Shown here one piece after another: positions 56,760 through 64,000 of a stretch of DNA of 64,000 nucleotides (position 1 is its first letter; every line of letters starts with the position of its first letter). The stretch comes from Desulfopila sp. IMCC35006. Lineage in GTDB: Bacteria > Desulfobacterota > Desulfobulbia > Desulfobulbales > Desulfocapsaceae. The notes below the pieces were generated by a model that worked only from the letters and a program-made list of their open reading frames with translations, did not search any database and was not told the DNA's origin. Location of the stretch: NCBI RefSeq assembly GCF_005116645.1, contig NZ_SWCM01000004.1, forward strand, positions 310,001 through 374,000, read 5' to 3'. Both the position numbers and the translations under genes were made by a program.

Positions 56760-57674
56760 ATGTTCAAACATATTCTCGTTCCGTTGGATGGCTCACGACT
56801 GGCTGAATCGGCTCTGCCGTCCGCTGCCTATATGGCAGACAAGCTGGCCTCGAAGGTTACGCTTATCCATGCAATAGAACACAATGCCCCTCAGGAAGTA
56901 CATGGACAGCCACACCTGAGGAGTGCCCGGGAAGCTGACCTCTATTTAAAGGAAATTGGCAATCGATGGTTTCCCGATGTTCGGCTGCTCGACTGCCATG
57001 TCCATACCGCCGAGGTCGCTGATGTCGCCCGCAGTATTGTCGACCACTCAGGCGAGCTGGACTACGACCTGATCGTCATGTGTTCCCATGGACGGGGAAA
57101 GGCAATGCAACTGTTTATGGGCAGCATGGCCCAGACAATCATCGGACTCGGTACCATTCCAGTGCTGCTTGTCCGCCCGGATGCAACGGGCGCTTTTCCT
57201 GAATTTACCTGCAGCACCATCCTGGTTCCCCTCGATACCGACCCGGAGCACGCCCAGGCATTGCCGGTCGCCAAAGAGCTGGCAGGAGAATTTGGTGCAG
57301 CGCTCCATCTAAGCATGGTGATTGAACTTTTCACCACCTTGTCGGGGGTCAGGGCGGTGACCAGCAGGCTGCTGCCGGGCACCACATCGAGACTACTGGA
57401 AATTTCCGCCAGCAATGGAAAAAAATTCGTCCACCGACTCCTCGGAGAACTCGTCGATCAGGGTTACAATGCGAGCGCGGAGGTACTGCGCGGCGACCCT
57501 GCCGCGGTCATTGTTAAATCGGCCCAGACCAACAAAGCTGATCTCGTTGTCCTGGCGACCCATGGAAAATCCGGCATGGAGGCGTTTTTAGCCGGCAGTT
57601 TCAGCCATAAACTGTGCAGCCTCTGCACAACACCGCTGCTGTTGCTCCCGGTGGCAGGCGAGCCTGCGCAATAA
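56760..57674 (+). CDS. Tandem-domain universal stress protein
   Basis: This 304-aa protein has two UspA folds. Domain 1 (about 1-148) starts FKHILVPLDGSRLAE and has CSHGRGKAMQLFMGSMAQTII near its end. Domain 2 (about 150-300) starts STILVPLDTDPEHAQAL and has LATHGKSGMEAFLAGSFSHKL. Both keep the G-2x-G-9x-G(S/T) ATP-binding pattern. It is the second gene of a unit with mntH (GGAG before ATG, 12-base gap). Likely stress-response role in the cytoplasm. Confidence 0.9.
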   Translation: MFKHILVPLDGSRLAESALPSAAYMADKLASKVTLIHAIEHNAPQEVHGQPHLRSAREADLYLKEIGNRWFPDVRLLDCHVHTAEVADVARSIVDHSGELDYDLIVMCSHGRGKAMQLFMGSMAQTIIGLGTIPVLLVRPDATGAFPEFTCSTILVPLDTDPEHAQALPVAKELAGEFGAALHLSMVIELFTTLSGVRAVTSRLLPGTTSRLLEISASNGKKFVHRLLGELVDQGYNASAEVLRGDPAAVIVKSAQTNKADLVVLATHGKSGMEAFLAGSFSHKLCSLCTTPLLLLPVAGEPAQ

Positions 57675-57889
57675 TTATGGAGACATGGAGTTACAATTCT
57701 TTTCGGTCATAAGTTTTTCTTCAACTCTCGACCATGTGCATACCGTGACACGCATCGTATTATGTACTGGTCAGTTCAAATGATCAAACTTTTGATAAGT
57801 TTGTGTTGGATTAATCTGTACCGAGTATTGCCGAGTTCCATTTTGTCGAATGTGGCGGTACCGGGTATTTATCGATAGGTGTTGATGAT

Positions 57890-58765
57890 ATGAAGCGACA
57901 ATGGCTGGTGGCAGGAGCTCTTTTGCTGGTGCTGGCGACTGCAGCGGCAGGAGTGTGGTTTCGGCCTGTACCAGGTAATTTTCTATATTACCTGGTCTGG
58001 CGATTGGCTTCCCGGGCGTCGGCAGAGAGGGGAGAAATCAGTTATAATGGGGCCAATATCCATTATGTCGCCTACGGTGAGGGAAAGCCGGTGTTGCTGT
58101 TGCATGGGGGACTCAGCAATAGACTAAGCTGGTTTTCGCAGATACCATGGCTGGTTGAAGCGGGCCGGCGGGTGGTGCTGGTGGATACGCGAGGCCATGG
58201 CAAATCGACGCTGGGCCATGTTAAATTAAGCTACCGCCTGTTTGCACAGGATGTCATTCAGGTGCTGAACCGACTGAATATCGGCCAAACAGACATTATT
58301 GGCTGGAGCGATGGCGGTATTATTGCTCTGCTGCTGGGCCGCGACTGGCCAAAGAGAGTGGGCAAAATCATTGCTATCAGTGCCAATTTTGATCCATCGG
58401 GAGTAAAAGCAGAGGCGGGCATAGCACTGCAGGCCAAAGACTCCGGACATTTGCGCTGGTTATGGCTGTGGCTGCGGGGCTGGTGGTCGGGTGCGGGAGA
58501 AAACTTCGCGGCACTGGAAACGAGGATCTGGCGACTGTGGCGCACTGCGCCGCGTCTGGGGCAAGAGGATCTGCACTCCATCCATGCACCGGTACTGGTA
58601 ATCGTCGGGGAAAAAGATGTGATCTCGCTGGAGCATTCGGCGCAGCTGGCGCAGTGGCTGGGGAACGGTCGACTGGTGGTGATACCGGGGGCGGGACATT
58701 CGGCTCCGGTGAGCCATGCAAAGGATGTGGACGGGATTGTGGCGAGTTTTTTGGGGATTAAGTGA
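57890..58765 (+). CDS. Alpha/beta hydrolase with membrane anchor
   Basis: This 291-aa protein has an N-terminal hydrophobic segment (5-25). The hydrolase core has LLLHGGLSN (oxyanion loop), the nucleophile elbow GWSDGG (Ser near residue 142), a late Asp in VIVGEKD and the catalytic His in GAGHSAP. The substrate is unknown. The stop overlaps the convergent PPK2 gene by 8 bases. Bases 57675-57889 before it hold no gene, only AT-rich DNA with a CAAACTTttgataAGTTTG palindrome. Confidence 0.85.
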   Translation: MKRQWLVAGALLLVLATAAAGVWFRPVPGNFLYYLVWRLASRASAERGEISYNGANIHYVAYGEGKPVLLLHGGLSNRLSWFSQIPWLVEAGRRVVLVDTRGHGKSTLGHVKLSYRLFAQDVIQVLNRLNIGQTDIIGWSDGGIIALLLGRDWPKRVGKIIAISANFDPSGVKAEAGIALQAKDSGHLRWLWLWLRGWWSGAGENFAALETRIWRLWRTAPRLGQEDLHSIHAPVLVIVGEKDVISLEHSAQLAQWLGNGRLVVIPGAGHSAPVSHAKDVDGIVASFLGIK

Positions 58766-59696
58766 TTTTTCTCTGTTTGTGCCCGGCCTTTTCTCCGTCA
58801 CCGGCATCACCGGTTTTACCTTCCGCCACAACTATCTCGTGGTACTTCTTTTTAATCTCAGCAATATCAACGGTCGGTTCCGGAAATTTCATATCCAGAG
58901 AGTCCAGGGTGTCTGCGACTATTCTGGAAATCGCCAGATTGCGAAACCATTTATGATTTGCGGGAATGATAAACCATGGTGCGTGTCTGGTACTGCATTT
59001 GCTGAGCGCATCCTCAAAAGCCTCAGTGTAGGCATCCCAGTAAGGACGCTCCGCATAATCCCCATCGCTGATCTTCCAGTGACGGGTCGGGTCATCGATC
59101 CGCTGCTTGAAGCGTTTGAGCTGTTCCTCGGGGTCTATATGCAGATAAAATTTCAGGATATGGGTGCCGTTTTCATAAAGCATCCGTTCAAAGTCATTGA
59201 TATGCTCGTAACGCCTGGACCAGATGTCTTTCGGTACCATATTATGAACCCGCTGCACCAGAACATCCTCATAATGTGAGCGGTTGAAGATTGCCACCTG
59301 TCCCCTGCCCGGTGTGGCCTTGTGGTAACGCCAGAGAAAGTCATGGGCGGCTTCTTCTCTGGAAGGCACCTTAAAGCCAGTAACCGTACAGCCTTGGGGG
59401 TTCATACCGGTCAGCACGTGATTGATCGTGCCGTCTTTTCCGGCAGCGTCGCGTCCCTGCAAAACGATGAGCAGGGATCGCCTGTCCTCCGCATAAAGCA
59501 GGTACTGCAGTTCCTGCATCTTCTTCACATAGTGTTTTATTTCCGGCAAAGCATGCTTGTGGGATTCATGCTGATCTGAAAAATCAGGGTCGATTTTACG
59601 CAGATGAACCTTGCTGCCCGGTTTTACGCAGAAATTTTTGAGGTAGTCCATAGGAGTCATTTCCATCGGTGAAGATTTATGCTTTGAATCTCGCAC
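58758..59696 (-). CDS. ppk2: Polyphosphate kinase 2 family protein
   Basis: This 312-aa protein has the PPK2 Walker-type motif GRDAAGKDG near residue 82, lid arginines (FNRSHYED, WKISDGDY) and the conserved GFKVPSREE and WRYHKATPGRG segments. It transfers phosphate between polyphosphate and nucleotides; a single domain of this size fits class I or III. Start is uncertain: GTG 59696 overlaps its ribosome site, while ATG 59666, 59660 and 59651 have none. It follows the SulP gene by 12 bases on the same strand. Confidence 0.9.
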   Translation of the reverse strand: MRDSKHKSSPMEMTPMDYLKNFCVKPGSKVHLRKIDPDFSDQHESHKHALPEIKHYVKKMQELQYLLYAEDRRSLLIVLQGRDAAGKDGTINHVLTGMNPQGCTVTGFKVPSREEAAHDFLWRYHKATPGRGQVAIFNRSHYEDVLVQRVHNMVPKDIWSRRYEHINDFERMLYENGTHILKFYLHIDPEEQLKRFKQRIDDPTRHWKISDGDYAERPYWDAYTEAFEDALSKCSTRHAPWFIIPANHKWFRNLAISRIVADTLDSLDMKFPEPTVDIAEIKKKYHEIVVAEGKTGDAGDGEKAGHKQRKIT

Positions 59697-59708
59697 TCCG
59701 CCAGGGCG

Positions 59709-61391
59709 TTAATCACTCTCCCGGCGATACGCTGCCAGGAGATCCTGCAGGTCGGCGAAATATTCATCCTGTTCGAAAATTTCGCCCAGCCTTTTGGCAC
59801 TCTCAGTTCTCACGTTCTCCATCATTTCGGCCATCACCAGACGTACCCCTTTCTGGTGCAGCTGAAAATGCAGGGAACGCAGGGTTTCACCGGCAGAATA
59901 ATCCACATCATCCACTGCCGAAGCATCAATGCAGAACCAGCGCAATCGTGGATTGGCCTTATCGACTAATTGTATCACCTCAGCCACGAGCTGATGGCAA
60001 TTGGCAAAATACATGCTATGGGTGAAATGATAAATCATCAGTCCCGGCAGAGCCTGCGCGTGGCTCGAGACCGGGTGCCGGGACATAATACCGGTCTCGT
60101 CCGGCACCAGTAATAAGTTATTGGGATGATAACCACGCCGGGTATGGTCGATCAGCGACAGGACGATCGCCACAACGACGCCCTGCTCTACCCCGACAAA
60201 CACTACCATAATCATGGTCATCAGAGCTACCCAGAATTCGGAACGGCGCTGGTTGTAGATCCTGCGTAAACCTGCAAGATCGACCAGATCAAGCCCAATC
60301 AGGAAAACCACCGCCGACAACACTGCATCCGGCATGTAGGCCAGGGGCCCGGTAAGAAATAACAGCACCAGCAAAACGATAACCGCCGTAAAAATCGGTG
60401 CCAACTGGCTGCGTCCGCCGGCACTGTCCACCATCTGGGTCTTGGTAGGGCTGCCGTTGACCACAAAGGTCCCGGACAAGCCGGCGGCAATATTTGCCAT
60501 ACCAAGGGCCACCAGATCGGTATTCTCGCTGAACCTCTCGTTGTAACGGGCAGCATAGGCACGGGAGGTTGCCGCGCTCTGCGCCAGAATAACCACAAAC
60601 ATGGCAAAGGCGGTGGGAACAAGTCTGATGATCAGCTCCCAGCTCCAATTCATCTGCGGCAGACCGAGATGCGGCAATCCACCCGGCACTTTTCCCAGTA
60701 CCGGCAGATGGATTTTCAGATCCAGAACCCAGCTTACAATGATGGCGACAATAACCGCGAGCAAGGCGCCGGGGATTTTGTGCGATATTTTCCTGGCACC
60801 AACCGTAGCCACCACCACGGCCAAAGCAGTGACCAGCGCATAGCCATTGACCTCCTGGACCTGTTGCAGGTCATTGATAATTTTCTGCAATGTGCCATGT
60901 CCGCCCCCTTTTATCCCGAGCATTCCAGAAATCTCGCCCAGCGCAACCTGTATGCCGACTCCGGTCAGAAAACCGGTCAGCACCGTGCGGGAGAGAAAAT
61001 CCGCCATAAATCCCAGGCCGATCATTCGTGCCAGCAGAAGAAAAACGGCCGCCATAAGTGCCAGTACTCCGGCGAGCGCCAGATACAATTCTGAACCCGT
61101 GGATGCCAGTCCTGCAAGACCTGACGCTAGAATTGCCGCAGTTGCCGAATCTGCTCCTACCACCAGATGACGTGAAGAACAGAAAATGGCATACACCGCC
61201 ATGGGCAGAAGGAGAGTATAGAGGCCGGTAATCAATGGCGTGCCGGAAATCTTCGTGTAGCCCATCACTTCCGGAATGGCCAGGGCAGCGAGGGTAAGAC
61301 CGGCAACCAGTTCGCCGGGGATCTGACTGCCTTTGATCGGCAGCACGCCCTGTAATATCGGCCAGCGGGAGCCGGCGAATGGCTTGGTCAT
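59709..61391 (-). CDS. SulP family anion transporter with STAS domain
   Basis: This 560-aa protein has about 14 hydrophobic segments, with the SulP helix-1 region (VAGLTLAALAIPEVMGYTKI) and NGSPTKTQMVDSAGGRSQL near residue 310. A cytoplasmic STAS domain spans about 440-550 (WFCIDASAVDDVDYSAG). Members move sulfate, bicarbonate, molybdate or dicarboxylates; the substrate is not clear. A sulfate reducer would need sulfate uptake, but bicarbonate is equally possible. It is the first gene of a pair with ppk2. Confidence 0.9.
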   Translation of the reverse strand: MTKPFAGSRWPILQGVLPIKGSQIPGELVAGLTLAALAIPEVMGYTKISGTPLITGLYTLLLPMAVYAIFCSSRHLVVGADSATAAILASGLAGLASTGSELYLALAGVLALMAAVFLLLARMIGLGFMADFLSRTVLTGFLTGVGIQVALGEISGMLGIKGGGHGTLQKIINDLQQVQEVNGYALVTALAVVVATVGARKISHKIPGALLAVIVAIIVSWVLDLKIHLPVLGKVPGGLPHLGLPQMNWSWELIIRLVPTAFAMFVVILAQSAATSRAYAARYNERFSENTDLVALGMANIAAGLSGTFVVNGSPTKTQMVDSAGGRSQLAPIFTAVIVLLVLLFLTGPLAYMPDAVLSAVVFLIGLDLVDLAGLRRIYNQRRSEFWVALMTMIMVVFVGVEQGVVVAIVLSLIDHTRRGYHPNNLLLVPDETGIMSRHPVSSHAQALPGLMIYHFTHSMYFANCHQLVAEVIQLVDKANPRLRWFCIDASAVDDVDYSAGETLRSLHFQLHQKGVRLVMAEMMENVRTESAKRLGEIFEQDEYFADLQDLLAAYRRESD

Positions 61392-61622
61392 CTCAGATAA
61401 TTAGAAGCAGGGCGATACTGCAGGGTACCACCCCTCTTACTCTTAATTTTGATGGGCCAGGGCGGACTCTGTTCGCAGCCTGCACCGCTGCCGGAACCGG
61501 CCAGCTGGTTGTTACCGGAGAGTTTTATCTTCCGGCTTGGTTTTTTCCCGTACAATCTTATGATGCAGCTCGACTGTCAGCATCTCTATGCGCTGGCTGA
61601 ACTGCCGTGTCAGTTGAGTCAG

Positions 61623-61881
61623 TCAGGTGTTGTGCTGGAGTAATTCCACCAGTTGTTCCGCATGTTTTTCGGTGATTGCAAGACGCGGGTCATTGACCAT
61701 GGCCAGATCCTCTCGATGGCGGCCAGCAACATCGGCATGAACCTTGTCCCGGTCCGCCTGACGGGTCGGACAAGCCAAACACAAAAAAGCCCATGCACCC
61801 GACAATAAACCAGAACGGCTTGCGGCCGAGTGTTAAAAGGATGCCACCGATCATGCCGTTCAGGAGATACATAAAATACAC
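61623..61881 (-). pseudogene. Frameshifted small membrane-protein remnant
   Basis: One frame from 61881 gives MYFMYLLNGMIGGILLTLGRK and a second hydrophobic stretch (FWFIVGCMGFFVFG), resembling TMEM198-like small membrane proteins. The frame then turns to low-quality sequence. A second frame ending at 61623 continues with plausible coding (EDLAMVNDPRLAITEKHAEQ). A single frameshift near 61770-61790 would join them. No other gene was found in 61392-62077. Confidence 0.4.
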
Positions 61882-62077
61882 TCTCTGTCTTTCAGCATGT
61901 TTTTTTTAAGTAGCGCGAATCACATCAATCATACCTTGGGCCCGGGCATTTTCCGTATACCCCCACAAACCGTGCGGCACCGGCTGGTACCAATATTACC
62001 ATAATCGACTCTATTCACTTTACGACCAAGAGCAGATAAAAAGTGAACCCGTGGCAATAATTGCCTGTAAAAGCAGC

Positions 62078-62689
62078 TTAATACCTCCTGTCCTCTCTCT
62101 CATATTTTCTTTTTGATGGAGAATGTGATTTTTGCTGATTGATTTTTTTCTGACGGTGCTCAACTGCGGGCTTTTGCTGATATCGCCTTGGCTCCTTATA
62201 TACTGGCTGCTCTCGGTAGAGTCGAGGGCGATAGTTCTCAACCCCCCAACTTCCTCGCTTTTCCCAGTGTCGATCATTGTGCCATGTCTGCCAGTTCCGA
62301 TGCAGTCGTTTCACCGGGATCCTTTCATAGCTCCATCGTTTGCCGTGCCAGTTAGAGCCCTTGTAGAACCGTCGCCAACCGGGATCAACGTTACGATAAA
62401 AAGTTGGCACTCTATCGTAGTATGACCAACCATGATCGTAATGATTTGATCGATACCAACGCCCCTGCCAAGGACGCCACCACCAGCCATCAGAGAAGAA
62501 GATATCTACGTTTACATCGGGAACAGCGTAGGCATATGTACCCGGCAAGGCAATCACCGCCGGCGGTGCGGCGAAGACTATGGGGGGTGGCAGGGGAAAT
62601 CCAATGCTTATATTCACCTGTGCCTGTATCATCCCCGGCAGGAAACTTAACAGAACCCAAAAAACTGTCCCAAAAAGTAGCTTTTTCAT
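62078..62689 (-). CDS. Exported Trp/Tyr/Arg-rich protein
   Basis: The protein is 203 aa from ATG 62689 (GGAG 8 bases upstream; an earlier ATG adds 11 residues). Signal peptide 1-23 ends AQVN. The mature part begins with a Pro-rich hydrophobic stretch, then an aromatic and arginine-rich core (WWWRPWQGRWYRS) and a basic Lys/Arg/Gln tail. No enzyme motif. Similar exported proteins are frequent in Geobacter and sulfate reducers. It may be a cell-surface or polysaccharide-binding protein. Bases 62690-63118 hold no recognised gene. Confidence 0.65.
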   Translation of the reverse strand: MKKLLFGTVFWVLLSFLPGMIQAQVNISIGFPLPPPIVFAAPPAVIALPGTYAYAVPDVNVDIFFSDGWWWRPWQGRWYRSNHYDHGWSYYDRVPTFYRNVDPGWRRFYKGSNWHGKRWSYERIPVKRLHRNWQTWHNDRHWEKRGSWGVENYRPRLYREQPVYKEPRRYQQKPAVEHRQKKINQQKSHSPSKRKYEREDRRY

Positions 62690-63118
62690 TTGGTTCACTC
62701 CTTTACGCATCATCGATGCCATACGGGTTAAAAAGAATCTCGTTCCATACAGAGATTACACCTTCATACTAATCATCAAATTCTGAAAGAGGTACACCAT
62801 TATTCCAAGTTTTCTGAAGAACCTTATCCCGTGACTTTATCATCGATCACTGTGTATTTTACAAACAAAATTTCTTTAGATTTTTTCCTATTCTGCTTGA
62901 CCTAATACCGTGGGCTCGATCCTCATTTCAGCCTATAGCAAAACAGTTCCATGAGGCTCTCCAGTAAACCTCCACAACACGAGGGTTCCACCTGTCACTG
63001 CCGATAGTGCTGTAACGATTCAGTCCGTTTTGCATGATGCCCGGCTCCGCAGTTCTCCTTGCAGTATATATTATGCAACATTTTTTCTATTATTTCACTC
63101 AACTCATGACGGCTTAAG

Positions 63119-63334
63119 ATGATAGATTTTCATAGGTTAAACGAAAATTACGTATATCTGGCAATCGTCATCGGTACTTTTCTCGAGGGAGAATCTATTC
63201 TCGGAAAGAATGACGCAATTTGCTCTCATATACAGAGAAGGGCACCTGGAAATTCTCAGATTTCACGGACATTTATAGCTACGACAAGAAACTGACTATT
63301 TTTCTTGTATGCGCATCTGCCTAAAGTCATTCAT
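63119..63334 (+). pseudogene. DedA-like membrane protein remnant
   Basis: ATG 63119 opens a 58-codon frame whose start (LNENYVYLAIVIGTFLEGES) matches the N-terminus of DedA/SNARE-associated membrane proteins. The glycine-rich membrane helices that should follow are missing. After a TGA at 63293-63295 the same frame resumes LFFLYA, as DedA would (GDQLFFLYG). The gene appears deleted internally and stopped. The end at 63334 is approximate. Confidence 0.45.
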
Positions 63335-63385
63335 TTATGTTGTGGATTGCTCGCCATAGGACCTCACTGTTGCGGAACGTCTGTA

Positions 63386-64000
63386 TTGGTTAGAGACTAC
63401 AGACACGAACAGGTTTTTGATCATTATTTAAGAGAAGAATTCTTAGTTGATCAGATGGAGCAGCTGGAATCATCTGGAGAACTTGTTGAATCGGTTCAAA
63501 TTTATTGGCTTTCTATGTCGAGAGTAATGGAACTTGCTTTGCTCTGTGCTGGTAATTATGCTGACTTTGGACAGATTCGTGAAGCAGGTGATTTAATGGT
63601 AAATCCAAGACATACTGAAGTTCATATCGATGGCACCTGGGAGCCGGTTAGAGTCAAGAGGTATGAAAGGATGACAGAACAGTTTACAGATCATGCTCCT
63701 GCAGGAACAAATGTAGGAGAATGGCTGCGTGATCATACGCATCTTGTGCATGTCAAGGATCCTTTGATACCAGATTTGTATGATATGCTGAAGGGGGCAG
63801 ATATGCTGTCAGATTCATATATTTCATCTGTCTATTCAAGGATGCAAAAGATTTCACACACGATGACCTGTATCATGCAAGGGCAAATTATGGATCCCAA
63901 TTATCCACTCAGTGGAGTGATTCCAGAAGAGAAAGAATGTGTTGAAGCGAATCTGTGTAGATATAATAGAAAAAAATTCCATCAGATAGGTATGGATATT
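63386..64000 (+). CDS. Unrecognised protein, 3'-partial, AT-rich
   Basis: One frame is open from 63296 and runs off the right edge without a stop. Candidate starts are TTG 63386 and ATG 63455; neither has a clear ribosome site. The visible part (about 205 codons from 63386) is acidic and hydrophilic, with no signal peptide or membrane helix. Segments include LREEFLVDQMEQLE, MELALLCAGNYADFGQI and WLRDHTHLVHVKD. No family was recognised. Codon use is AT-rich, unlike the genes to the left, suggesting transfer. Confidence 0.6.
   Translation, partial: MVRDYRHEQVFDHYLREEFLVDQMEQLESSGELVESVQIYWLSMSRVMELALLCAGNYADFGQIREAGDLMVNPRHTEVHIDGTWEPVRVKRYERMTEQFTDHAPAGTNVGEWLRDHTHLVHVKDPLIPDLYDMLKGADMLSDSYISSVYSRMQKISHTMTCIMQGQIMDPNYPLSGVIPEEKECVEANLCRYNRKKFHQIGMDI

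Noticed and set aside
60289-60648. Other-frame open readings inside the SulP gene and similar long shadows in tamB, dnaK and glutamate synthase
   Set aside because: They lie wholly inside well-supported genes in another frame and lack ribosome sites or family motifs.

Overview
The window looks like chromosomal DNA of a Gram-negative, probably anaerobic deltaproteobacterium, most likely of the Desulfobulbales (Desulfobulbus/Desulfocapsa relatives). The reasons are a split, ferredoxin-linked glutamate synthase, TamA/TamB outer-membrane biogenesis, a sigma-54 regulator, several two- or three-domain fusions typical of sulfate reducers, and moderate GC content. The lineage is an inference from gene style; there is no rRNA or marker phylogeny here. 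No tRNA, rRNA, CRISPR array or prophage was seen.

Layout. 1-3.4 kb: two consecutive glutamate synthase parts, the first cut by the window edge. 3.4-4.2 kb: a gene-poor patch of nested hairpin repeats with one small minus-strand gene. 4.3-8.6 kb: a P-loop/FHA-like/PPP-phosphatase fusion, then DUF47 and Pit phosphate uptake. 8.65-10.55 kb (minus): a class A penicillin-binding protein. 10.6-15.8 kb (plus): mutL, a 3D-domain lipoprotein, an MFS transporter, trmFO. 15.8-28.6 kb: a long minus-strand run with a Twinkle-like primase-helicase, a HEAT/cNMP/PilZ protein, a polyprenyl sugar-1-phosphate transferase, maf, fabL, a DUF362 protein with a coupled leader ORF, serA and a radical SAM protein. 28.7-33.0 kb: an M1 peptidase-ChaN-PDZ fusion and a cyclophilin-FKBP fusion. 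33.1-39.2 kb (minus): an HD protein, trpS, dnaK, grpE and an orphan sigma-54 response regulator. 39.4-46.9 kb: a single-domain asparaginase, tamB-tamA, and an RlmD/RlmCD-type RNA methyltransferase.

46.9-53.7 kb is a vitamin B1 salvage locus: a TPP riboswitch with terminator, thiB-thiP-thiQ for uptake and, after three unrelated genes, thiamine pyrophosphokinase to make TPP. A 173-bp MITE-like element sits in the thi leader; a second copy lies in opposite orientation near 55.1 kb, just upstream of mntH. 55.4-61.4 kb holds mntH (with an overlapping leader ORF), a double-UspA protein, an alpha/beta hydrolase, PPK2 and a SulP anion transporter.

From about 61.4 kb the DNA becomes gene-poor and, towards the end, AT-richer. 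It holds a frameshifted membrane-protein remnant, an exported Trp/Tyr/Arg-rich protein, a decayed DedA-like fragment, and an unrecognised open frame that runs off the right edge. This end is the best candidate for the border of an acquired region.
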